Assembly (NCBI GenBank): GCA_017881055.1 | Contig: JADGRF010000003.1 | Coordinates: 1 to 35,228, forward strand | Length of the DNA stretch: 35,228 nt | Direction of reading: 5' to 3' | Source: Sandaracinaceae bacterium | GTDB taxonomy: Bacteria > Myxococcota_A > Polyangia > Polyangiales > JAFGIB01 | In this document: positions 7,927-21,900 of the stretch, piece after piece | Layout of the letters: each line of letters opens with the position of its first letter | Position numbering within the stretch: the stretch's first letter is position 1 | Made by a program: the position numbers and the translations under genes | Notes under the pieces: generated by a model | Databases searched by the model: none | Told to the model about the DNA's origin: nothing | What the model saw: the letters and a program-made list of their open reading frames with translations, nothing else

Positions 7927-9615
7927 CTACTTCGCCTGCTCGCAGTCTTGCCGCTCGTCCGCGCCCGGCGTGGCCGGCTCGAGGATGTGGAACTCGACGC
8001 GCCGGTTAGCCTGCCGTCCACTGTCGGCCTCGTTGCTCTCGACAGGATACAGCTGACCGCAGCCCCAGGCTTCGAGGCGCTCGGACGCGACACCGTGCTC
8101 TATCAACCAGCGCTTTACGCTGGCTGCGCGGCGACGCGACAGCTCTCTATTCTTCTTGGCCTGACCGTGCGAGTCGGTGTGACCCTCGACGCGCACGCGC
8201 TTGATGTCCTCGTGGCGCACGAACACCTCGCGCACCGCCTGCAAGATCGGCTCGCTGCGCGACAGGATCACGTCCCTGCCGGTGGCGAACTCCACGCGAT
8301 CGAGAATGCGAATCTGTCCCTCGACGACGCGCACGCGCGGGCAACCCATGTCCGCGACTGGACCGGGATCGTTCGGGCACTCGTCGTTCACGTCGAGCAC
8401 GCCGTCCTTGTCGTTGTCGGGATCCGGACAGCCGTCTTTGTCCTCGAAGCCGTCTTTGTCTTCCGGCTCGTTCGGACACATGTCGTCGCCATCGAGGATG
8501 CCGTCCTTGTCGTTGTCGGGATCCGGGCAGCCGTCGTCGTCGTGGAAGTCGTCTTTGTCTTCCGGCTCGTTCGGGCACATGTCGTTCACGTCGTAGAGGC
8601 CATCGTGGTCGCGATCCTTGGGCACGGGCGGCACGGGCGGCACGGGCGGCACGGGCAGCATGGGCGGCGCCGGCGGCGCCTCGGGCTTCTGGTACGCAAC
8701 CATCACGAGCACGCGGTAGTCGGGCGAGCCGATGCCGCGGTTGAGGCCCGGACCAGCCCCGGCGCCGAGCACGAAGCCCGACGAAACCCAGTACTTGCCA
8801 CCCGCGAGCAACTCGAGCGGCGTGCTGGTGCGGCCGAAGAAATTCGAGAACGTGGTGGCGCCGTGCAGCTCGACCAGGCCATCCAGGTGCGACAGGAACG
8901 GCATCGGAATGCCCACGCCGAGCGCAAACGGCAGCGCGTCGTCGACGCCGGCGTGCGGCAGCTGGACACTCTTGCGCACGAGCACACCGAGCGAGGCGTC
9001 GATGCGCAACGAGCCGGGATGTAGCTCGGCGACCAGCTCGGGCAGCACGGTCACACCACTATCACCCGCGAACTTCTGGCCTGGCTTCACGTCCGCGAGC
9101 GGTAGACCCACGCGCGCTTGAAGCGCCATCGAGAACAGATCCTGCTCGGTGCCGAACAGGCGCACGCGCGCACCGACGTGCGCCGCCCCGACACTGGTGC
9201 CGTCCGCGAGGTGCTCGCTCATGCCGTTGATAGGATTGTTGAACGTCTGCCCTCGCATGAGCAAGTTCACATCGAGGCCCGTGAACAGCACCACGCGATG
9301 CGCGAGACCGATCGCGAATTCCAGGTGCCCTACGACTTGATCGCTGACGATGCGCGCCTTCTCGCTCGACGCGTTGCCGGCCTGCAGCTCCAAGACCAGC
9401 GGATCGTTGGCGTAGTCCACGTGCAGCTGCAAACCCCAGCGGCCCGCGCCGAGGTCGGTTGGCCGACTGACTGCAAAGCCGTCCGAAGGCAGCTCGGCAG
9501 GCGAATACCGATCGAGCGTGATGCCGTTGGCATGCGCGCTGCCGACCGAGAACACACTGACGAAAAGACACGCACCCGCGGCGCTGACCGCGCGCTCAAG
9601 AGATCCCAGTTTCAT
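7927..9615 (-). CDS. OmpA-family outer-membrane protein with TSP3 calcium-binding repeats
   Basis: A 562-aa protein. A signal peptide ends in SAHA before NGITLDRYSP. Residues about 25-300 look like a beta-barrel. A Pro-rich linker (PVPPVPPVPPVP) leads into TSP3 repeats (about 330-425) of the form DNDKDGILDGDDMCPNEPED, each rich in Asp with a Cys pair. Residues about 430-555 are an OmpA/Pal-like peptidoglycan-binding domain with VEGHTDSHG, NRELSRRRAASV and NRRVEF. It is a paralogue of the product of 14179-15903: both have a TLxRYxP N-terminus, a HPLVL/DPLVL strand, TSP3 repeats and an OmpA end. AGGAG at 9626-9630 serves the ATG at 9615, spaced ten bases; an upstream TTG at 9624 is too close to it. 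Only 5 bp separate it from the giant TSP3 gene upstream, so the two form one transcript. Likely role: anchoring a surface structure to peptidoglycan. Confidence 0.9.
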   Translation of the reverse strand: MKLGSLERAVSAAGACLFVSVFSVGSAHANGITLDRYSPAELPSDGFAVSRPTDLGAGRWGLQLHVDYANDPLVLELQAGNASSEKARIVSDQVVGHLEFAIGLAHRVVLFTGLDVNLLMRGQTFNNPINGMSEHLADGTSVGAAHVGARVRLFGTEQDLFSMALQARVGLPLADVKPGQKFAGDSGVTVLPELVAELHPGSLRIDASLGVLVRKSVQLPHAGVDDALPFALGVGIPMPFLSHLDGLVELHGATTFSNFFGRTSTPLELLAGGKYWVSSGFVLGAGAGPGLNRGIGSPDYRVLVMVAYQKPEAPPAPPMLPVPPVPPVPPVPKDRDHDGLYDVNDMCPNEPEDKDDFHDDDGCPDPDNDKDGILDGDDMCPNEPEDKDGFEDKDGCPDPDNDKDGVLDVNDECPNDPGPVADMGCPRVRVVEGQIRILDRVEFATGRDVILSRSEPILQAVREVFVRHEDIKRVRVEGHTDSHGQAKKNRELSRRRAASVKRWLIEHGVASERLEAWGCGQLYPVESNEADSGRQANRRVEFHILEPATPGADERQDCEQAK

Positions 9616-9620
9616 GTCAG

Positions 9621-14102
<4,482 letters not shown>

Positions 14103-14108
14103 GGCAAG

Positions 14109-14113
14109 CTCCT
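14109..14113 (-). promoter_or_regulatory. Ribosome-binding site deciding the start of the TSP3 giant gene
   Basis: AGGAG with a six-base spacer before ATG 14102 selects that start over the longer open frame to 14135. The chosen start also places a standard signal peptide at the N-terminus. Confidence 0.8.
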
Positions 14114-14178
14114 GACGGACGAAGGCGAAGCCCAAGGCTACCGGGTACGGTACCCAAACTGGGAATTAGCAGCGTGGC

Positions 14179-15903
14179 TCAGTGCTTCGCCTTCAAGATC
14201 ACGAACTGGACGCGGCGGTTCTTGGCCCGGCCTTCTTCGCTGTCGTTGTCGGCGATCGGGCGGGTCTGGCCGTAGCCGTGCGATTCGAGGCGGGCAGCGC
14301 TCACGCCCTGGCTGGCCAACCACTTCATGACGGCGTTCGCACGGCGCGCGGACAAATCCAGGTTCGTCTTGGGTTTTCCGCGGTCGTCGGTGTGGCCCTC
14401 GATCGAGACCTTCTCGAACTCGGGATGCGCGTTCATGATGTCCGCGATCGACTGCACCACCGGGATGCTCGCCGGCAGGAGCACAGCGCGGTTGGTCTCG
14501 AAGAAGATTGGGTCGACGACGATGTTGTCGTCTTTCACGGTCGGGCAGCCGATCTTCACCGGGTGCGGGCTGTCGCCCTTCGGCACGTCGGGGCACTGGT
14601 CGTCCTTGTCGAAGACGCCGTCGCCGTCGCGGTCTGCCAGCGGACAGCCGTGGCGGTCGTTGTCCGGATGCTCGCCCATCGCCAGATCGGGGCAGGTGTC
14701 CTCGTCGTCGATCACGCCGTCGCCGTCGCGGTCCGAAGGCGCAGGGCAACCGTTGATCTGCGGATCGTGCGTGCGCAAGCCCGGATCGTCGATGCACGCG
14801 TCTTCGTCGTCGAACACGCGATCGTGATCGCGATCGGGACGCGGACAGCCCGGCCGCTGCGGATCGGGCATGCGGCCATGATGCAGATCCGGGCAGTCGT
14901 CTTCCGGATCGAGGATGCCGTCGTGATCACGATCGGCTTCCGGAACCACCTCCGGCTCGCGCGCAGGCTCCGGCGCGTAGGCCAAGCGCAGGATCACGCG
15001 CCCGTCGGGGTTGCCCGGCTCGCGCAGCGCGCCGAGGCCGCCCGCCAAGCCGACCATGAACATGTCGTGAAGCTTGTACTGCCCACCGAACAGAACCTCG
15101 AGGCTCGTGTAGTCGCGCGCGAACGCGCTGCCGCCCGCGACCACCGTGGCCATCATCACCTCGGGCCCGATCGCGAAGTGGCGTGGCAGATCGCTGTACG
15201 CGAGCGCGCCGCCGAAGTGCAGCTCGGGACCGACGCTGTTGCCCGCGCCCTTCGGCAGCGTGCCGATGCTGGCCTCGTTGCGGTACGTGAAGTCGGTCAA
15301 GAACGACCACATGAAGTGACGCACGACGCCCGCGAGCACGACGCGCGGTGAGACGCGTACCTGCGAGTCACCCACGTGGTTGCCGCTGCCAGCTGCAGGA
15401 ATCCAGAGCTGCACGCCGGCGTGCAGCGACAGCGCGTCGTGCAGCGCATCACCGAACACGCGCACCATGCCGCCCAGGCGCGGATCGCCGACGCCAACGC
15501 CGCCGGGCGTGATGCCGCTGGTCGCCGTGCCCGCTTGATAGAGCGCGACCGGCAGCGAGAACGAGAGCGCGAAGCGATTGCTGAGCGTGAGCCCGAGATC
15601 GACGTGCCCGTAGAGCTGATGCGCGACGACCGCTTGCTCCTGCACGAACTCGCCGTTCTGCACGATGCCGAGCACGAGCGGATGGTGCCCGTAGTCGAAC
15701 GTGAGCCCCGCCTGAAATGCCAGCTTCGGCGCGTACTCCGGGTGGTCCACCCAGAACGACCATTGCCCCGCGGCCGACGGCTCGTAGCGTTCGAGCGTGA
15801 AACCCTTGTTCTGAGCGCTCGCCCTGCTCGCCATAGGGGCCGCGAGCACCGAGAGCAAGACCAGAACCAAAGCAGCAGAGCGAGCCAAAGCCATCGTTCG
15901 CAA
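14179..15903 (-). CDS. OmpA-family outer-membrane protein with TSP3 repeats (paralogue)
   Basis: A protein of about 574 aa. The signal peptide (LARSAALVLVLLSVLAAPM, ending ASA) precedes GFTLERYEPSAAG. Residues about 30-315 are a probable beta-barrel. Residues about 322-450 hold four to five Cys-containing TSP3 repeats (DRDGDGVIDDEDTCPD). Residues about 457-572 are an OmpA/Pal-like domain with FETNRAVLLP, IEGHTDDRGK, NLDLSARRANAV and NRRVQF; the Asp and Arg that hold diaminopimelate in this family are both present. The start is uncertain: GGAGG at 15909-15913 is five bases from TTG 15903 and fourteen from ATG 15894, and the signal peptide works with either. The gene follows the Ig-like lipoprotein gene by 53 bp and precedes the TSP3 giant by 76 bp, inside the same presumed operon. 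Likely role: outer-membrane anchor tied to peptidoglycan. Confidence 0.9.
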   Translation of the reverse strand: MRTMALARSAALVLVLLSVLAAPMASRASAQNKGFTLERYEPSAAGQWSFWVDHPEYAPKLAFQAGLTFDYGHHPLVLGIVQNGEFVQEQAVVAHQLYGHVDLGLTLSNRFALSFSLPVALYQAGTATSGITPGGVGVGDPRLGGMVRVFGDALHDALSLHAGVQLWIPAAGSGNHVGDSQVRVSPRVVLAGVVRHFMWSFLTDFTYRNEASIGTLPKGAGNSVGPELHFGGALAYSDLPRHFAIGPEVMMATVVAGGSAFARDYTSLEVLFGGQYKLHDMFMVGLAGGLGALREPGNPDGRVILRLAYAPEPAREPEVVPEADRDHDGILDPEDDCPDLHHGRMPDPQRPGCPRPDRDHDRVFDDEDACIDDPGLRTHDPQINGCPAPSDRDGDGVIDDEDTCPDLAMGEHPDNDRHGCPLADRDGDGVFDKDDQCPDVPKGDSPHPVKIGCPTVKDDNIVVDPIFFETNRAVLLPASIPVVQSIADIMNAHPEFEKVSIEGHTDDRGKPKTNLDLSARRANAVMKWLASQGVSAARLESHGYGQTRPIADNDSEEGRAKNRRVQFVILKAKH

Positions 15904-15908
15904 GACGT

Positions 15909-15913
15909 CCTCC
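15909..15913 (-). promoter_or_regulatory. Ribosome-binding site before the 14179-15903 gene
   Basis: GGAGG is five bases before a TTG at 15903 and fourteen before ATG 15894. The better spacing argues for a TTG start, which would add three residues before the ATG. Confidence 0.55.
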
Positions 15914-15956
15914 AAGAACCAACGAATGTGGAACGTACGACCGCGCAGGGATCTAA

Positions 15957-18900
15957 TCAGCCGAGCCGTCGACGCCGAGCGCGCACCGAGAGCGCGAGAC
16001 CCAGTACCAGGAAGACTGCGAGAGAACCGCGGGTCGACGCGTCGCCGACATTACGGAGCGAACATCCGCCGCCAGCCAGCTTGAGCCGACCGCAGGTGGA
16101 ACCAAAACAGGTGTTGCAGACGTGCGTGACCGTGTCGCAGCTCGCGCTGACACATTGGTCGTTGGCAGCGCAGCCATCGCCATCCGGCTTCTTGGCCGTG
16201 CAGCTGTGAGCGGCGAGCTCGCAGTACTGCGTCGCGTTGCAGCTGGCGTCGTTCGCGCAGCCGAGCATCGTGGGTGTGCCCGCGCCGCAGACACCGTCAG
16301 TCGAGCAGCTGCCAGTGCGACACACGCTGGTGGCGTTCGCCGCCGTGCACGGACCCATGCCGTCCGGGTAACCGCACTGGTTGTCCGCCGTGTCGCACAC
16401 GCCGGCCTTGCACACGGCCGTGCCGACGTCGGCCGTGCACACGCCGGTGAGCGCCGGCGTGTGCTGTGCGATGCTCGGCACCGCGGCCCCGTTGACGAGC
16501 TTCGGTTTGCAGCTGCGCTCCGCGCTGTCGCAGAACTGGTCGCCCGAGCAATCCGCGTCGATCGCACAGCCCCCCACCGAGAGGCAGACCAGCGAGGCGC
16601 TGGAGCACATGCCGCTGCGACACGTGACGCTCGCGTTGCTGCTCGTGCACGGACCTTCGCCGTCCGGATAGCCGCACTTCTTGTCGGCGCCGCAGACGTT
16701 GCTGCGACACAGCTCGGCCGCCGTGCTCGCCGTACACGCACCATCGCCATTCGCATACGCGCACTTGTCGTCGGCGAGGTCGCAGACCGCCGCTTGGCAG
16801 ACCGCCGCACCGACGCTCACGTTGCACGCGCCCGTCAGCGCCGGCGTGTGATGCGCGATCGTGGGCACATGCACGCCGTCCGCCAGCTTCGGCGTGCACA
16901 GGCTCGTGACCGTGTTGCAGAAATGCGTGCTCGAGCAGTCGGCGTCCAGCTCGCAGCCGTTGGCCGCGATGCACACGTGCGAGCTCTTCGAGCACATGCC
17001 GCTACGGCACACGGTGCCCGCGTTCACGCTCGTGCACGGACCTTCGCCATCCGGATAGCCGCACTTGTCGTCGCTGCCGCACACGCTGCTGCGACACACC
17101 GGGCCCGCGCCAGCGCCGCAGCTGCCATCGCCGTTCTGATAGCCGCACTTGTCGTCCTTGGTGTCGCACGCGCTCGCGCTGCACACCGCGGTCCCGACGC
17201 TCGTGTCACACACGCCCGTGAGCGGCGGCGCGTGACCCGCGATCGTGGGGATCTCGGTGCCGTTCTTGAGCTTCCGCGTGCACAGGTTCGTGGCGGTGTC
17301 GCAGAACTGCGTGCTCGGACAGTCGCTGTCGAGCGTGCACGCAGCGGGCGCCACGCACAGGAACGTCGTAGCAGAGCACAGCCCGCTGCGGCAGATCGTG
17401 CCGGCGTCCACGCTGGTGCACGGACCTTCGCCATCCGGATAGCCGCACTTGCTGTCGCTGCCGCACACGCTGCTGCGGCACACGACACCCGCGCTCGTTC
17501 CGTCGCAGCTGCCATCGCCGTTCTGATAGCCGCACTTGTCGTCCGCCGTATCGCAGACATCCGCGCTGCACACGGCATTGCCCACCGGGACCGTACACGC
17601 GCCCGTGAGCGCCGGTGCATGACCCGCGATCACCGGCACCGCGGTACCGTTGCCGAGCTTCGGCGTGCACGCGCCGAGCGACGTGTCGCAGAACTCGCTG
17701 CGCGTGCAGTCCGAGTCGAGTATGCACTGCGCAGCGCCGACGCACTTGTGCGTGCTCGCAGAACACAGTCCGCTGCGACACACGGTCGTGGCGTTACCGG
17801 CGCTGCAGTTGCCTTCGCCGTCCGGATAGCCGCACTTGTCGTCGCTGCCGCATACGCTGCTGCGACAGACCGTGATCGCACTCGACGTGCTGCACGCGCC
17901 ATCGCCGTTCTGGTAGCCGCACTTGTCGTCCGTCGTGTCACAGACATTCGCGCTGCACACCACGCTGCCCACGCCGACGGTGCATGCGCCCGTGAGCGGC
18001 GGCGCGTGGCCCGAGATGGTCGGCACGAGCGTGTCGTTGGGGAGCTTGGGCGTGCACTTGTTCGCGGAGGTGTCGCAGAACTGCGAGCTCGTACAGTCCC
18101 CGTCGACCAGGCAGCCGCCCGTGTCCATGCACACGTTCGACACCGAGCAAGCGCCGCCGCGGCAGATCGCCGCGCCCACGCCCGCGCAGCTCTTGCCGTT
18201 CGGCACGCCGCACAGGTGGTCGGTGTCACAGCTGCCCGAGCTGCACTGCGAGCTCGCGGTGCACGCGACCGAGTTCGCCTTCTTCGCGACGCACGAACCG
18301 CCCGTGCAATACGTCGTGCTGCCGCACACGTTGCCGCAGGCGCCGCAGTTGTGGTCGTCGGCGTCGGTCGCGAGCTCGCAGCCGTCGCTGGCCGTCGCGT
18401 TGCAGTCGCCGAAGCCCGCGTTGCACGTACCGACGACGCAGGCGCCGACGGCGCACGCGGCGGTGGCGTGGGGTGCGCTGCACACGGTGCCGCAGCCGCC
18501 GCAGTTGTTCACGTCGCTACCCGCGGTGTTCAGCTCGCAGCCATCGGCGGCAGCCGCATTGCAGTCGCCGAAGCCCGCGTTGCAGGTGCCGACGGTGCAG
18601 GTACCGAGCGTGCAGGCCGCGGTCGCATGGGTCAGGTTGCAGACCGTGCCGCAGCCGCCGCAGTTGTTCACGTCGCTGCCGCCCGTCTGCAGCTCGCAGC
18701 CGTTGCTGGCGTTGCTGTCGCAGTTCGAGTAGCCGGCGTTGCAGCTGGCGATCACGCACGCAAAGGCGGTGCAGCCCGCGGTCGCGTTCGCGAAATTGCA
18801 GTCAGCTGGCACGGCGCATCCGCCACTCGGCATGCACACGCTCGCGGTCGAGCATGCACCGTTGCGGCAGACGACAGGCGCGGTGCTTCCGTCGCACGTG

Positions 18901-21900
18901 CCCGTGCCGTCCTTGTAGCCGCACTTGCCATCGCTGTCGCACACGCTGGACACGCACACGGCCATGCCGACCGGGCCGCTGCACGCGCCGGTGAGCGCGG
19001 GCGCATGGCCCGCGAGCGTCGGGATCGAGACGCCGTTGGCGAGCTTATTGACGCAAGCGTGCGCGACCGTGTCGCAGAACTGCGTGCTCAAGCACTGGCT
19101 ATCGAGCGTGCAGCCCGCGGGCGGGTCGTTCGTGAACGAGAAGCTCGCGGGCGAGCCGACGCCGGAGACCGACGCTGCGATCGTGTACGCGCCGCCAGAC
19201 GTGGCGTTGGCGGCCGCAGTCACGCTTGCTTGACCGGAGGAGCTCGTGAGCGCGGGCGAGCCCGTGATCACCGCGGAGGCGCCGCTGCCCGGCGGCGTGA
19301 ACGTCACGCTCGCGCTGGGCACGGGGTTGCCCTTGGCGTCTTGCACGGTCACCACCAACGGATTGGTGAACCCGGTGCTGATCACCGCGTGTTGATTGTC
19401 GCCGGACGTGATCACGATCGAGGCCGGAGCGCCTGGCGCGTTGCTGAGCGCAAAGCTCGTAGCTGCACCGGCCAGCGCCGTCGTGGCGCTCACCGAGTAC
19501 GTACCGGCAACGTTGCCCGCGGTGGCTGTCACGGTCGCGAGACCCGAGCTGTCCGTGACGGCGCTCGCTGCGCCCAGCACGGCCGTTGCGCCGCTGCCAG
19601 GAACGGTGAACGTGACCGTGACGCCGGAGATCGGCAGACCGGTCGTGCTGTCGCTGACGATCGCGACGAGCGGCGCGAATGCCGTGCCAACTGTCGCGGT
19701 CTGCGGGCTCCCACTTTGTACGTCGACCAGCTGCGCGCCGTCGTTGGTCAGCGCGAACACGGCGGGATTCACCACGCCGGACACGCTGGCGTTGACCACG
19801 TAGCTACCGACCGTGGCATTGGACGTCGCCGTGATCGTCGCGACGCCGAGCGAGTTGGTGGTGGCGGTCAGACTGGAGAGCGTTGCACTGGCGCCGCTGC
19901 TCGGCACCGTGAACGTCACCATCACGTTCGCCAGCGCATTGCCGACGGCATCCGCTACACCGACCACGAGCGCATCGTCGAACGCCGTCGAGGTCGGCGT
20001 GTGCTGCGGACTGCCGCTGATCACGAACACGCTGGCCGCTGCCGCCGAGATGTTCTGCAGCTTGAACGTGACCGGCGTCGCGACGCCCGCGACCGAAGCC
20101 GTCACGTCGTAGCTGCCAAGCGTGTTGTTCGCCGTGGCGCTCACGGTCGCGAAGCCGTTGCTGTCCGTGGTCGCGGTGGTGCTCGACAGCGTGGCCGACG
20201 CACCGCTGCCAGGCACCGCGAACGTGACGGTCGCACCCGGAACCGGGTTGCCCGCGGCATCTTTGACCAAACCCGTGAGCGGCGACGGGAACTTGCCGTT
20301 GGTCGGCGCCTGGTTCGGATCGGTGGCGTTGCCGCCGGAGACGTACGTGATCAAGGCCGGTGCGCCGACGTTGGTGAGCGTGAAGGTGGCCGGCGTCGCG
20401 ACGCCTGTCACCTTCGCTGTGACGCCGTAGGTTCCAGCTGTCGCGTTGGCAAACGCCGCCAGGCTCGCGATACCCGAAGCGTTGGTGTTGGCGGTGGTCG
20501 TGGCGAAGAACGGGAGTGTCGCCGACGCACCGCTGGCGGGTGCCGTGAACGTCACGGTCACGTTGTTGAGCGGCGTGCCGTTGGCGTCGGTCACCAGCGC
20601 CGCGATATTCGAGCCGAACGGCGTGGACGTGCGCGCCGCTTGCTTGTCACCCGTGTACACGTATACGAACGCGGCCGCACCCACCGCGGGCGCTGCGGCG
20701 AACGTCGCCGTCACGCTCTGGTTTCCACTCATCGTGACCGTGCACGTCGAGGCCGAGCCGGAGCACGCCCCGCTCCAGCCCGTGAACGTGGCGCCTGGGA
20801 TCGGCGTAGCCGAGAGCAGCACCTGCGACCCGTCCGCATAGGTCGCGCTCGTGCTCGAGCAACCGGTGCCGCACGAAAGGCCCACGGGCTGCGAGCTGAT
20901 CGAGCCGCTCACCGTGCTGCCGGCCTTGGTCAAGGTCAGCGTGCGCGGCGTGCCGATCGACAGCGCCAGCACGGAGGTGTTGTTGTTCAGGTTCGGGTCG
21001 GTCCGGCCCGTGAGCGACGCCGTCGCGCTGTTGGTGACCGTGCCGAAGCCCGAGCCGGCGACCACCGTGGCGTTGACCGTGTACACGATCTCGCCGCCGT
21101 TGCCGATCTTCGGACGCGTGGAGATGTTGCCGGTGCCGGACGCGGTGTTGCAGTTGGTGGAGGTGCCACCGATCGTCTTCGCGCAGGTCCAGGTAGCGCC
21201 CGTCAGCTGCGCCGGCATGATGTCTTGGAAGCCGAGCTGCGTGGCGCTCACGCTGTTCGGGCCCGAGTTGTGCACCGTGATGGTGTACTTGACGGCGCTG
21301 CCCCAGTCGGTCGAGGTCACGTTCGCGGTCTTGGTCACGCGCAGGTCGGACGTGCGCGTGCCCGACGTCAGCACGGACGTGGTCACCTTGGCGCCGATCA
21401 GCGCGCTCGAGTTGACCGCCGCGATCGAGTAGTTGCCGTTGACCACGTTGCCAGTCGCGGCGATGTTGATGTTCACCGTGACCGTGAACGAGCCGCGCGT
21501 GCCCGAGGCCAGCGAGCCGAGTGGACACGAGATGGTGCCCGTGCCGCCGAAGATCGGCGTCGTGCAATTGGCGGCGCTCACGGACTGGAACGTGGTCTGC
21601 GGCGGGATCACCATGTCGAGATGCGCGCCGGTCGCGGTCGTGGCGCCACCGTTCGAGTAGTTGATCGTGTACGTGATGCTCGCGCCTGCGGCCGCGCTGG
21701 CGGGACCCGAGGCCCACGCGTAGATGCCGGGCACCGACGCACCCGTGCCATCCACGTACACGCGACCGAAGTGGCCGCCGAGCGAGCAGCCCGAGCCGAT
21801 GACCGTCAGCTGCACCTGATCGCCCACGGCAATCGCGGAGGGGCCCGGCGCGAGATCCACGAGCTGCCAGTTCGTCCACTGCGTGGTGTTGCCGGTGACG

